Assembly: GCA_003243275.1 (NCBI GenBank)
Contig: QFQR01000005.1
Coordinates: forward strand, 160,592-224,591
Reading direction: 5' to 3'
Origin: Leifsonia xyli
GTDB lineage: Bacteria; Actinomycetota; Actinomycetes; Actinomycetales; Microbacteriaceae
Length of the DNA: 64,000 bases
Under the pieces are notes generated by a model. The model saw only the letters and a list, made by a program, of their open reading frames with translations. It did no database searches and was not told where the DNA came from. The position numbers and the translations under genes are program-made. This document shows, one piece after another, positions 1-8,495 of the stretch (within the stretch, counting starts at the first letter, position 1; each line of letters starts with the position of its first letter).

Positions 1-1
1 G

Positions 2-823
2 ATGGTGATCCTCGGCGGGTTCGGTCAGATGAACGACGGTCTGCGCCTTGCCAAGAAGGATCCGAAGCTCAGCGTCCTGCATCTCGGCGGCTACCTTAAT
101 GAGCCCAACTTTGCGACGTTGGCGATCCGGCACTATGAGGGATCCTATCTCTGCGGAATGGCCGCCGGTTATGCTACGAAGTCCAAGCAACTCGGCGTGG
201 TCGCTGCGTTCCCACTGCCGGAAGTGCTCAACATCCTCAATGCCTGGGTGCTTGGAGCGCAGAGCGTCAATCCCGACCTCAAGTCGGTGAAGGTGGTCTG
301 GCTGAACTCCTGGTTTGATCCCACCAAGGAGAAGTCGGCGGCTCAGTCGCTCGTCTCGCAAGGCTCGGATGTCATCTACTCGCTCTTCCCCGGAACGGCT
401 TCGACGGTCGCCGCCGCAGAGCAGCTGGGTGCTTATGTCACCGTCACGCTTTCCGACGCCTCCAAGATCGCGCCGACCAAGCATCTGTGCGCGGCGCAGG
501 CCTCCTTCGGCCCCGGCTTCATCAAGAAGGTGCAGGAGGTCGTCGACGGAAAGTTTGCGGGCGACGACACCTTCCTTGGCGTCAAGGACGATTCCATGCG
601 GGCCGCTGGCCTGAGCAAGGACCTTTCCGAGGAGCAGAAAAAGGCGATCCAAGCCAAGCAGGATGAAATGAAGAGCGGCGCGTTCCAACCGTTTAAGGGA
701 CCGATCGAGGCCAATGACGGAAGCCAGGCTGTGGCCGCTGAAGCGTCACTCACCGACAAGCAGATCCGGGGAATGAATTTCCTCGTGAAAGGGATCGACG
801 CGAAGCTTCCGAAGAGGAACTGA
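2..823 (+). CDS. BMP-family (basic membrane protein/PnrA-like) ABC transporter substrate-binding protein, 5' truncated
   Basis: The reading frame runs in from the left edge, so the signal peptide and N-terminal lobe are missing and the first visible Met need not be the start. The visible 273 residues match the C-terminal two thirds of Bmp/Med-type periplasmic binding proteins. Visible features are the YEGSYLCGMAAGYATKS segment typical of the family, a GSDVIYSLFPGTAST stretch, and the closing part that places ligand between the lobes. The family binds nucleosides, purines or related small molecules and hands them to an ABC permease; the ligand here cannot be read from sequence. No permease or ATPase genes follow, so the rest of the transporter must lie to the left. 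It is convergent with the Rieske gene, with a strong hairpin between them. Confidence 0.85.
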   Translation: MVILGGFGQMNDGLRLAKKDPKLSVLHLGGYLNEPNFATLAIRHYEGSYLCGMAAGYATKSKQLGVVAAFPLPEVLNILNAWVLGAQSVNPDLKSVKVVWLNSWFDPTKEKSAAQSLVSQGSDVIYSLFPGTASTVAAAEQLGAYVTVTLSDASKIAPTKHLCAAQASFGPGFIKKVQEVVDGKFAGDDTFLGVKDDSMRAAGLSKDLSEEQKKAIQAKQDEMKSGAFQPFKGPIEANDGSQAVAAEASLTDKQIRGMNFLVKGIDAKLPKRN

Positions 824-830
824 CGGTAGC

Positions 831-863
831 GCTGGCGGGGCCGATCACTGCGGCTCCGCCAGC
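831..863. terminator. bidirectional hairpin between convergent genes
   Basis: A 12-bp stem (831-842 pairing with 852-863, one G-T pair) with a 9-nt loop lies exactly between the stops of the convergent BMP and Rieske genes. No long T run follows on either side, so it may be a factor-independent terminator of weak type or simply protect mRNA ends. Confidence 0.5.
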
Positions 864-875
864 CTGAGCCATCGC

Positions 876-1943
876 TTACGCGATGAAGAAGCGGCTGAGG
901 CCCATCTCCCGCAGCCCGCGACGGTAGTTGATTGAACTGCGATCAGCAGGGATGTGGCCTTCGAGACGCGGATCCAGTGGCAGATTCTCCGGCATCTGTT
1001 GCTCGACCATCGCGGCGTCTTCGGCAAAAATCTGGTGATTGAAGTCGTAGACGTCCTGCACCGGCCCTTCGGTGTCGAAGTTGCGTGCGATCGGACAAAA
1101 CAGCCGCGTTTTGCGCGCTGAGACGGGCGAGGCGGCGTTCAGGATCGACAAGCGTCCGTCCGCCGGGAAATGCACCGTCAGATGAGCCGTGAACGGTAGA
1201 TGGGCGCGGAAATGGCGCAGCCATCTGAAGCCCTCCGGGGCGGTCAGGTTTAGGCTGTTCGGATAGTTGCTGACCGTGCTCCAGTATTCAGCTTCGAAGC
1301 CGAAATCGGTTTTTCGGGTCTCATAGGCGGGGACGATCGGGTTGTCGGGGTCCGCAAACGTGTCCGTGTGGATGAAGGCGAAGTGGGCGATATCGAGAAA
1401 ACCCTCGATCTGTCGGCCTGCAAAACCGTTGATGTCGAACGGCGGGACATTGATCTGCTGATACCCCTCGTCATCCCAGTGCGGCATGAACGGAACTGGC
1501 GTGGCGCTCTCGCCAGCTTCGGGTCGTAGGCACGTCCAAACGAGCCCGTAGCGAACGACCGCCGGGTAGGACTGCAAGTGCAGCTTATTGGGGATGGCGT
1601 TCTCAGGATGCGCCGGCACCCTCACACATTTCCCACCAAGCCCGAACTGAAGACCGTGATATGCGCAGCGTACGCCCTTGCAGTCAGGATTGGCCCCCAG
1701 CGTGAGCGGGACACCCCTATGTGTGCAAATGTCATTGGCGACCACAAGGTCCGCGCCAACCCGGTAAATCACAAGACGCTGATCAAGCAGCGTAGCGCCG
1801 GTGAGACCGGTACGGTCGAGGTCTCGTTCGAGCGCGACAGGATACCAGTGCCTGGCCAGGATGTGCCAATCGGCGGGATCAAAAGTGCACCCTCGAGGCA
1901 AATCGCCCAAATCTTCAAAATTAGAACTCGCGGCGACGCTCAT
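876..1943 (-). CDS. Rieske [2Fe-2S] aromatic-ring-hydroxylating/demethylating oxygenase, alpha subunit
   Basis: This is a 355-residue protein of the Rieske non-haem iron oxygenase alpha-subunit class (phenylpropionate dioxygenase/vanillate O-demethylase-like). The Rieske motif is visible as C73-x-H75 and C93-x2-H96, and the mononuclear iron site as DIAHFAFIH (His187, His192) in the catalytic domain. Such enzymes hydroxylate or O-demethylate aromatic acids using electrons from a separate reductase, which is not encoded nearby. I chose the ATG at 1943 because an AAGGAG sits 6 nt upstream; the frame is open to 2075, but that extension overlaps the divergent regulator start and lacks family similarity. 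The divergent LysR gene probably controls it. Substrate is unknown. Confidence 0.85.
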   Translation of the reverse strand: MSVAASSNFEDLGDLPRGCTFDPADWHILARHWYPVALERDLDRTGLTGATLLDQRLVIYRVGADLVVANDICTHRGVPLTLGANPDCKGVRCAYHGLQFGLGGKCVRVPAHPENAIPNKLHLQSYPAVVRYGLVWTCLRPEAGESATPVPFMPHWDDEGYQQINVPPFDINGFAGRQIEGFLDIAHFAFIHTDTFADPDNPIVPAYETRKTDFGFEAEYWSTVSNYPNSLNLTAPEGFRWLRHFRAHLPFTAHLTVHFPADGRLSILNAASPVSARKTRLFCPIARNFDTEGPVQDVYDFNHQIFAEDAAMVEQQMPENLPLDPRLEGHIPADRSSINYRRGLREMGLSRFFIA

Positions 1944-2052
1944 GGAGCTCTCCTTGGTTGAGCGCTGAATCCTGCAACGACGCTCCTCCAAGAGGGTGTT
2001 GAGTTCCATATCTTTGTTTCGCATGATGTGTTGCGAAAAATAGAGCGCAGCC

Positions 2053-2961
2053 GTGGTCGCGTTTTCCCGCTTCACCCATTACTTCGTCGAAGTCGCGCGT
2101 GCAGGCTCTCTCCGCCGCGCTTCAGAGCGGCTCAATGTGTCCGCATCCGCGATCGACAGACAGATTTTAAAGGCCGAGGAAGCCTTCGGTCTGCCGCTGT
2201 TCGAGAGGATGCCGACTGGTTTGCGCCCGACGGCCGCCGGCGAACTTGTCCTGGCGGCCTCGCATCGGTGGACGGCGGACTATGACCGCCTCCAGGCTCA
2301 ACTCGCTGACCTAGTTGGGCTGCGTCGAGGGCATGTGCGCATCGGCGTCATAGAAGCGCTCGCCAAGGGCTTTCTGGCGAGTGAGGCCAGACGTCTGAGA
2401 GACGAGTTTCCGGGTTTCACTATCGAACTCCAAGTCATGGACAATGTCCAAGCTCCTGCGGCGATCCTCGCTGGCGACGTCGATTTCGCGCTCATGCTCA
2501 ATCCCCAGAATTCGCGAGACATCCTGGTGCGAGGGCGACGTGACGTCATCCTTGGTTTCGTTACGCCGCTAGAACACGTTCTGGCCGGGCATGGAGCGCG
2601 ACGGTTCAACGCCTGCGTCGAGTTCGACATGGTCTGCCCGCAAGAACCTCTGGAGATTGCGGATCAGGTGCGGTCGCTGGAGGCCGCGACCGGGGTTCAG
2701 CTTCGCGCCGTCGCTTCCTCGAACAACATCCAAGTGTTGAAATCGCTTGTGAGCGAGGGAGTTGGGATCGGCGTACTGAGTTCAATTGATGTGATTTCCG
2801 AGGTTGATGCCGGAGTTCTAGCGTTCACGCCTATCTCAGACGCCTCGTCACCAAAGAACGTGCTGGCGCTTTGCGTGGGTAGAGCGCGTCAGCTCTCCGC
2901 GGCTGCAAGCCTGTTTCTGGCGCGGATCGAGCAGTCATTCGCCACGCCGGCTAGTCGCTGA
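2053..2961 (+). CDS. LysR-family transcriptional regulator
   Basis: The 302-residue protein has an N-terminal winged helix-turn-helix (FVEVARAGSLRRASERL, then a VSASAIDRQILKAEEAFG recognition region, residues about 10-60) and a LysR substrate-binding domain (about 90-295) whose start, HVRIGVIEALAKGFL, is typical. A GTG start at 2053 gives the usual LTTR length. It is divergent from the Rieske oxygenase gene with about 110 bp between the starts, the classic arrangement for an LTTR that activates its neighbour in response to the aromatic substrate; that role is inferred. The co-inducer is not known. Confidence 0.88.
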   Translation: MVAFSRFTHYFVEVARAGSLRRASERLNVSASAIDRQILKAEEAFGLPLFERMPTGLRPTAAGELVLAASHRWTADYDRLQAQLADLVGLRRGHVRIGVIEALAKGFLASEARRLRDEFPGFTIELQVMDNVQAPAAILAGDVDFALMLNPQNSRDILVRGRRDVILGFVTPLEHVLAGHGARRFNACVEFDMVCPQEPLEIADQVRSLEAATGVQLRAVASSNNIQVLKSLVSEGVGIGVLSSIDVISEVDAGVLAFTPISDASSPKNVLALCVGRARQLSAAASLFLARIEQSFATPASR

Positions 2962-2993
2962 ATTCGACGTTTGATCGGCCAGGCGGTTAGGCT

Positions 2994-3185
2994 ATGCGGG
3001 CGGACGCGCTGAGCAAGACCGGCGGCAGGCGTGGCGTCCTGTTGGTCGAGGAAATCGAGCAGAAGCTCGACGCGAAGCTGCTCGGCGGCCATGTCTAGCG
3101 GCTGTCAAACGTTCTGCCGGAGGCCCAGATCATCGCCGCGACGCATAGCCCGCTGACTTGGGTCACCGGTTCGTTGATCTCGTAG
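2994..3185 (+). pseudogene. remnant of an AAA_21/SMC-like ATPase C-terminal domain
   Basis: Read in frame from 2994, the translation gives RGVLLVEEIEQKLD, then an in-frame TAG at 3096-3098, then PEAQIIAATHSPL and a TAG at 3183. These match the Walker B strand and the downstream THSP switch motif of AAA_21/OLD-like ABC-type ATPases, at the normal spacing of about 30 residues. The Walker A and signature regions are absent. This is a decayed fragment, not a functional gene. Such ATPases are common in defence and mobile loci, so it hints at past insertion here. Confidence 0.6.
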
Positions 3186-3473
3186 TCTTGCGACGGTCGC
3201 AGCGTGGCGTCGAACGAACTCTGGACGCGCCTTACGATTGAAGGCCGCCCAGCATGATCCGGCACAGCACCGGCTTCACCAAGCAGTTTAGGGAATCTGG
3301 CGCAGGACAGATGTTATCGACCGGCGCGGCGCATCGCGATGGCGAACCACGCAATGCCTCTGATTGTAATGATGTCTAGTAAGTTCTCACAATCTGTCAG
3401 AACTTAAATTAGAATAGTTATATATTAACGGAGTTGCATAGCCCAAACTTGCTGTCTATCAGCGACTGAAATT
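3186..3473. other. intergenic region upstream of the sigma-factor gene
   Basis: There is no convincing gene. The final 110 bp (about 3360-3470) are markedly AT-rich relative to the surroundings and probably hold the promoter of the iron operon. I see no clear TGA-N9-TCA IRO box or Fur box in it. Confidence 0.4.
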
Positions 3474-3497
3474 GTGCGGCTTGCGTCTAGCGTCATC

Positions 3498-4007
3498 ATG
3501 TCTTCGATCCGTTCAGCAGGGGCCGCCGGCATCGCGGTGGCTTATTATGAAGAGCTGCGGCGGCACGTACGTCGTCGGGTCCGGGACGAGTCGTCGGTCG
3601 AAGACCTGGTTCAGGACGTCTGCGTGAGGCTCGCCGGCGTCGACCTCCGGAAGGTCGACAGCCCAAAGGCGTTCTTGTTCCGAATGGCGACGAATCTGGT
3701 CATCGACCATCGTCGCCGGCAACGCGTCCGGGATCAGACGGTTATCGAGATCGATCCGGAGTTCGAAGGCGTGGACGACAATCCCGACGCCGAGCGGCGT
3801 CTCGCCGCAAAGCAGCGTCTGGAGCTGCTCAAGCGCGCAGTCGACGAACTGCCGCCGCGATGCAGGGAATGCTTCGTGCTTCGACGGTTCGACAATCTCG
3901 AGCCCGACGAGATCGCGCGCCGCATGGGCGTCAGCCGCAACATGGTCGAGAAGCATCTGAGGTTTGCGGTCGCGCATTGCGCAGAACGTCTTCGTGAACT
4001 CAACTGA
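3498..4007 (+). CDS. ECF RNA polymerase sigma factor, FecI-like
   Basis: A protein of about 170 residues with sigma region 2 (VEDLVQDVCVRL ... PKAFLFRMATNLVIDHRRR, residues about 30-75) and sigma-4 (LPPRCRECFVLRRFDNLEPDEIARRMGVSRNMVEKHL, about 118-155). It is of the FecI type used in cell-surface signalling: it is released when a TonB receptor binds its ferric siderophore and then transcribes the uptake genes. A FecR gene follows after 78 bp and an STN-containing receptor lies at the end of the same gene string, which completes the signalling triad. The frame is open to a GTG at 3474; I prefer the ATG at 3498, but neither has a strong ribosome-binding site. Confidence 0.88.
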   Translation: MSSIRSAGAAGIAVAYYEELRRHVRRRVRDESSVEDLVQDVCVRLAGVDLRKVDSPKAFLFRMATNLVIDHRRRQRVRDQTVIEIDPEFEGVDDNPDAERRLAAKQRLELLKRAVDELPPRCRECFVLRRFDNLEPDEIARRMGVSRNMVEKHLRFAVAHCAERLRELN

Positions 4008-4085
4008 ATTTTTGAACGGCCGCATCCTGTCACCGTGGATTGATCCGTCCTTAGCGGTGTACGGGAGACGTTCACGCGGCCGGAT

Positions 4086-5054
4086 ATGCTGGAACGAAAC
4101 AATCGGATGACCTCTGGAGGCACCCCGCGTTCCACGCTCGACGAAGCTGCGGACTGGCATTTCAGGCGGGACGAAGGCCGGTTCGGTCCGGAGGACGAGG
4201 CCGCCTTCGAGGCCTGGCTCGCCGCCTCGCCGGAGCATCGATCCGCCTATGCAGAGGTGCGCTCGACATGGGACGACCTCGCCGGCATCCCGCGACCCGC
4301 GATCGCGGCCTCGGCGTCGCGGCCCCATGCTGGAGCCCGCCCAATCACCGGAATTTTTGCCCTCGCGGCCTGCGTCGCCGTTGCGATCGGCCTCGGCGCA
4401 GCCTTCGATCTTCCGACGCGCATCCGAGCGGACGCCTATTCCGCGACCGGAGAAACTCGGACCGTCAGGCTCGATGACGGATCCAGCGTCGAGCTCAACA
4501 GCGCGAGCGCGATCTCGATCGCCTATTCGCCGACGCGCAGAACCATCCGTCTTCTGCAGGGCGAGGCCGCCTTCACGGTAGCGAAAGATCCCGACCGCCC
4601 TTTCGTGGTCGAGGCTAATGGCGGAGCGGCGCAGGCGTTGGGCACCGTCTTCGTCGTCAGGGACTTCGGCGAGGAGACGACCGTTACCGTCCTCGAAAGC
4701 CGGGTCGCGGTGTCATATCCGGCCGGGGAGGCCGAGCTCGACCTGTCGCCCGGCGAAACGGTCGCCTATTCCAGCAAGGGGCTCGGACCGGCCCGTAAGG
4801 TCGACGCGGACGCCGAGACGGCCTGGCGGCGTGGAAAGCTGATCTTCGTCGATCGGCCGCTTGGAAGCGTGGTCGATGAGCTGAACCGCTATCATGTCGG
4901 CCGCATCGTCATCACGGATCCGTCGATCCGGAACCTGAGGGTCAGCGGCGTGTTCGCGACGGGCGATCCGATCCGGGCGCTGAACGGCCTCGAATTCTCG
5001 CTGGGCCTGCGCTCGACGAGGCTCACCGACCGGTTCGTGCTGCTCGGCCGCTAG
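4086..5054 (+). CDS. FecR-type anti-sigma/transmembrane sensor
   Basis: A 322-residue protein with the N-terminal DUF4880 cytoplasmic anti-sigma region (ADWHFRRDEGRFGPEDEAAF ... AWLAASPEHRSAYAEV), one membrane helix near residues 85-110, a periplasmic FecR domain (VRLDDGSSVELNSASAISI ... GEAAFTVAKDPDRPFVV), and a C-terminal secretin/STN-like module (VVDELNRYHVGRIVI). In this family the periplasmic part contacts the receptor's STN domain and the cytoplasmic tail controls the sigma factor. It lies directly after the FecI-like gene and before the uptake genes. The ATG at 4107 is an equally possible start. Confidence 0.87.
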   Translation: MLERNNRMTSGGTPRSTLDEAADWHFRRDEGRFGPEDEAAFEAWLAASPEHRSAYAEVRSTWDDLAGIPRPAIAASASRPHAGARPITGIFALAACVAVAIGLGAAFDLPTRIRADAYSATGETRTVRLDDGSSVELNSASAISIAYSPTRRTIRLLQGEAAFTVAKDPDRPFVVEANGGAAQALGTVFVVRDFGEETTVTVLESRVAVSYPAGEAELDLSPGETVAYSSKGLGPARKVDADAETAWRRGKLIFVDRPLGSVVDELNRYHVGRIVITDPSIRNLRVSGVFATGDPIRALNGLEFSLGLRSTRLTDRFVLLGR

Positions 5055-5176
5055 AAAAAAAATCCAAGGTCCGACCTCCTCATTCGCGCGCCTCGTCCGT
5101 CAGTGCCAGACGGAGGCTGCGCGATCCCGCCGAGGCTCGCGGAGCTCCTCGAGATTTTCGAAGGGGGCGCCCGATC

Positions 5177-6145
5177 CTGGCGACGCGACGAGAAGTTCTG
5201 CAAGGCGCCGGCGCCCTGATCGCTGGCGCCGCCGGCGTTGGCGCGGCGAGGGCCGAGCCGATCCGCGTGGCCGACGACCGCGGCGTCGAGGTCGCGTTCG
5301 GGGCGCCGGCCCGGCGGCTCGCGGCGATCTCCTATTTCGGCGCCGACGTCGCGCTGTCGCTCGGGCTCAAGCCGGTCGCCTCGACCTACATGGTGCGCGG
5401 GCGAAATCCGGATTTCCTGCTGGACCATCTGACCGACGTCGCGCCGCTCGGGCAGCGGGCGACGCCCAATCTCGAACTGCTCGCAAACGCGCGGCCCGAC
5501 GTGATCGTCGCCATGCGGCGTTATACGGAAGGCGCCGCCGCGCAGTACGGCAAGATCGCGCCCTACCTCGCCTACAACCTTGAGCTCTACGGCGAGAGCG
5601 CGCGGTCGGTCCTCGACCTCGCGACCATTCTGGGCGACGCCGAGCGCGGGCAGGCGCTCAACGAGCGCTTCGCGAGGGAGGTCACGGAGCATGCGGGCAA
5701 AGCCCCGCGGACGTCGCGGCCGCGCTTTCAGGTCATGTGGGGCGCCGACACGCCCTGGACGTTCTATTCCGAAGCCCTGCCTGCGGCTCTTCTGACAGCG
5801 CTCGGCGGCGAAAACGTCGCCGGGCCGAGCCCCGATCCGAGAATTCCAGGAAACTTCGGTCTCGAGATGAGCCTCGAGACCATGCTCGAGAAGGATCCCG
5901 AGGTCATCCTCGTCTACGACTACGGCCCGGACCGGCCGCAGGAGGCCAATCCGATCTGGACCATGCTGACGGCCGTCCGGACCGGCCGCGTGCATTATGT
6001 CGGCGACGCCTGGATGGAGTCGCACGGACCGGTCGCGCGCGCGCTCGTGCTCCGCGAGGCAGCGCATTTCCTTCATCCGGACGTCTTCCCGAGGCCGGAC
6101 CCGCGCGAGGTCGCGGCCTCGATCATCCCGGCGTCGGTGAAGTGA
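5177..6145 (+). CDS. iron-siderophore ABC transporter substrate-binding protein, probable CTG start and Tat signal
   Basis: A periplasmic binding protein of the FecB/BtuF class (Peripla_BP_2): VEVAFGAPARRLAAISYFGAD, LKPVASTY, ARPDVIVAMRRY, with a C-terminal DPEVILVYDYGP and VHYVGDAW. The first ATG/GTG/TTG in frame is a GTG at 5267, which removes the signal peptide. Upstream of it the frame stays open and encodes TRREVLQGAGALIAGAAG, a good twin-arginine signal ending in an ARA cleavage site. No ATG, GTG or TTG occurs there. A CTG at 5177 lies 9 nt after an AAGGGGG, so I place the start there. It overlaps the MATE gene by 4 bp. Confidence 0.8.
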   Translation: MATRREVLQGAGALIAGAAGVGAARAEPIRVADDRGVEVAFGAPARRLAAISYFGADVALSLGLKPVASTYMVRGRNPDFLLDHLTDVAPLGQRATPNLELLANARPDVIVAMRRYTEGAAAQYGKIAPYLAYNLELYGESARSVLDLATILGDAERGQALNERFAREVTEHAGKAPRTSRPRFQVMWGADTPWTFYSEALPAALLTALGGENVAGPSPDPRIPGNFGLEMSLETMLEKDPEVILVYDYGPDRPQEANPIWTMLTAVRTGRVHYVGDAWMESHGPVARALVLREAAHFLHPDVFPRPDPREVAASIIPASVK

Positions 6146-7497
6146 GCGCGGCGTTGCCGAGCGTCGCCGAGGCCCGGCGGATCGTGGGGCTCGCGGTCCC
6201 GCTGTCGATGGTGCAACTCGCGCAGGTCGCGATGTCGACCACCGACATGGTCATGCTCGGATGGTTCGGCGAAGAGGCGCTCGCCGCGGGGGCGCTTGGC
6301 TTCCTCGCGTTCAACCTTCTGAGGACGATGGGATTCGGGCTCATCGTCGGGACCTCCAATCTCGTCGCGGCCGACGCCGGCACGGAGGTCCGGGGCGCGC
6401 ATTTCGTCGCCGCGCTCGTGGTCGCGACGGTTTCGGCTGCGCTCGCCGTCGCGGTCATGACGCTCGGATCCGGCGCGCTCGCCATGCTCGGTCAGGACGC
6501 GGGCGTCGTCGAGGTCGCGGCGCGCTACCTCGCCTATGCGGCGCCGGGCATGCTTCCGCTGTTCTGGTTCTACGCCTATCGCGGCGTGGCCGTCGGGCGG
6601 CGCAAGGCGCGGGGGCTGCTCGCCATCACGATCGGCGCGGCCGCGCTCAACGCTGCGCTCGACTACGGGCTGCTCTACGGAGCCTGGGGCCTGCCGCGGC
6701 TCGGGCTGCCGGGCGTCGCGGCGGCCAGCAGCCTCGTCTACCTCGCCCAGTTCGTCGCGATCGCGCTCGCGACGCATGCGAGCGTCGCGTTCGACACCTT
6801 CCGGCCGGCGGCGGCCGAGTTCGCCGCCTCGCTTTGGCGCCTTCTGAAGATCGGCGTTCCGACCGCGGCGTCCTACGGCTCGGAGGCCGGCTTCACCTAT
6901 GCGGTGACCCTAATGGTCGGAACCTTCGGCGCCGCTGCCCTCGCTGCCCACGCTGTGGTCGCCCAAATCTGCTACGTCGTGTTCATGCTCTCCGTCGGCC
7001 TGTCGCACGCGACGTCGGTCGGGGTCAGCGAGGCCGCCGGCAGACGCGACGCCGGCAGGGCGCTGAGGGCCGGGCGCACCGGCTTTGCGATCGGCGCGAC
7101 GATCATGGCTGCGTTCTCGCTCGCCTATCTCGCCGCGCCCGCCGCGATCCTCGCGCCGTTCTCGGTCGGGCCGGCGACGTCGCCGGAAGTCTTCGCCGTG
7201 GCGGCGACGCTCCTGCCGGTCGCAGCCGCGTTCCAGATCTTCGACTGCCTGCAGAACGTCGCGATCGGCGCCCTGCGGGGCGTCGACCGGGCCGGGACCG
7301 GATTCTGGGTGACGATCGGAAGCTACTGGCTCGTCGGCGCGCCCGCCGCCTGGGCGATCGGCGCGGGTTTTGGCGCAGGGCCCGCGGGGGTGTGGGTCGG
7401 CCTTGCGATCGGTCTCGTGGCCGCCGCGCTCGGCATGATCGCGGTGTTCGAGGCCGGCGCGCGCCGCCTCGGCGCGCCGCAGGCCGCCGCGCCATGA
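6142..7497 (+). CDS. MATE-family efflux transporter within the siderophore operon
   Basis: A 451-residue polytopic membrane protein with two homologous halves of about six helices each (for example AVPLSMVQLAQVAMSTTDMV and IGVPTAASYGSEAGFTYAV), which fits the MATE/NorM drug:cation antiporter family. The GTG start overlaps the preceding stop (GTGA), and the next gene starts in its own stop (ATGA), so it is translationally embedded between the binding-protein and permease genes. Its role inside an uptake operon is unusual: recycling of the iron-free siderophore, or export of a self-made chelator, are the obvious ideas, but no biosynthetic genes are in the window. Substrate is unknown. Confidence 0.85.
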   Translation: MSAALPSVAEARRIVGLAVPLSMVQLAQVAMSTTDMVMLGWFGEEALAAGALGFLAFNLLRTMGFGLIVGTSNLVAADAGTEVRGAHFVAALVVATVSAALAVAVMTLGSGALAMLGQDAGVVEVAARYLAYAAPGMLPLFWFYAYRGVAVGRRKARGLLAITIGAAALNAALDYGLLYGAWGLPRLGLPGVAAASSLVYLAQFVAIALATHASVAFDTFRPAAAEFAASLWRLLKIGVPTAASYGSEAGFTYAVTLMVGTFGAAALAAHAVVAQICYVVFMLSVGLSHATSVGVSEAAGRRDAGRALRAGRTGFAIGATIMAAFSLAYLAAPAAILAPFSVGPATSPEVFAVAATLLPVAAAFQIFDCLQNVAIGALRGVDRAGTGFWVTIGSYWLVGAPAAWAIGAGFGAGPAGVWVGLAIGLVAAALGMIAVFEAGARRLGAPQAAAP

Positions 7498-8495
7498 CAC
7501 CCGTAAGCCGTTCGGCGCTCCTGGCGACGCTCGCGGTCCTCGTCGCCATGGGCGCGGCCCTTGTCGGCCTGATGGTCGGCGCGCGGCCGATAACATTCGA
7601 GGCGGCCGCCACGGCGCTCCTCCACCCAAATCACGGGGTGGACGGCGTCATTGTGTGGACGCTTCGCCTGCCGCGGAGCCTCGCCGCCTTCGTGGCGGGC
7701 GCCGGGCTTGCGACGTCCGGTTTCCTGCTGCAGTCGATCACCCGCAATCCGCTCGCCGCGCCCGAACTGACCGGCGTGACGGCCGGCGCCGTTGTTGCGA
7801 TCGTCGGCGCGATCGTGTTCGCGCCGAGCGTCTCGACCGCGCTATTCGCCCCGATCGGGCTCCTCGGAGGCCTCGCCGCCGCCGCCGCCGTGTTCTGGAT
7901 TTCGGGAGGACGCCGCGCCTCGCCGCTGACCGTCGCGCTCGCGGGCGTGTCGGTCTCGATGTTTCTGGCGGGTGTCACGACCTATGTCCTGCTGCTCGGC
8001 GGCCCGCAGTCGCCCTCGGTGCTGTTCTGGCTTTCCGGCGGGTTCCAGGGCCGATCCTGGGGCCAGCTCGCCTTCATGACGCCCTGGATCGCGGTCGCAA
8101 TCGCCGCGGCCTTCGCGTGCCACCGCGTCGTCGACCTGCTCGCGCTCGGCGACGGCGCCGCCGCCGGCATGGGGCTGAACACGGCGTTCTGGAAGTCCGC
8201 GCTGCTGCTCGCCGCCGTCGCAGCCGTCGCCGGCGTCGCGCCGATCGCCGGGCCGATCGGCTTCGTCGGTCTCGCGGCCCCACATGTCGTCCGGCTGACT
8301 GGACCGCCCGACGCGCGCTGGGCCGTCGCGCTGAACGTCGCTCTCGGCGGGATGCTGCTGACGGTCGCGGACCTTCTGGCGCGCAGCCTCGCCGCGCCGC
8401 GCGAGCTGCCGGTCGGCGTTCTGACCGCGATCGTCGGCGGCCCGTTCCTCGTCTGGCTCGTCCGCCGGCGCGGCTTCGGGGGGACCGCGGCGTGA
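7494..8495 (+). CDS. FecCD-family iron-siderophore ABC permease (first)
   Basis: A 333-residue inner-membrane permease with about 9-10 helices. FecCD family hallmarks are visible: TLRLPRSLAAFVAGAGLATS, LLQSITRNPLAAPELTGVT, and PIAGPIGFVGLAAPHVVRL, the cytoplasmic loop that contacts the ATPase. It pairs with the following permease to form a heterodimer like FecC/FecD. The start ATG at 7494 overlaps the MATE stop by 4 bp; the same frame is open far upstream but there it is antisense-like shadow of the MATE gene. Confidence 0.9.
   Translation: MTPVSRSALLATLAVLVAMGAALVGLMVGARPITFEAAATALLHPNHGVDGVIVWTLRLPRSLAAFVAGAGLATSGFLLQSITRNPLAAPELTGVTAGAVVAIVGAIVFAPSVSTALFAPIGLLGGLAAAAAVFWISGGRRASPLTVALAGVSVSMFLAGVTTYVLLLGGPQSPSVLFWLSGGFQGRSWGQLAFMTPWIAVAIAAAFACHRVVDLLALGDGAAAGMGLNTAFWKSALLLAAVAAVAGVAPIAGPIGFVGLAAPHVVRLTGPPDARWAVALNVALGGMLLTVADLLARSLAAPRELPVGVLTAIVGGPFLVWLVRRRGFGGTAA

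Noticed and set aside
2889..3092. A 67-codon minus-strand frame at the LysR 3' end
   Set aside because: Opposite the ATPase fragment that shows real Walker B and THSP motifs.
5051..6076. A 341-codon minus-strand frame over the iron binding-protein gene
   Set aside because: Shadow of a recognisable Peripla_BP_2 protein.
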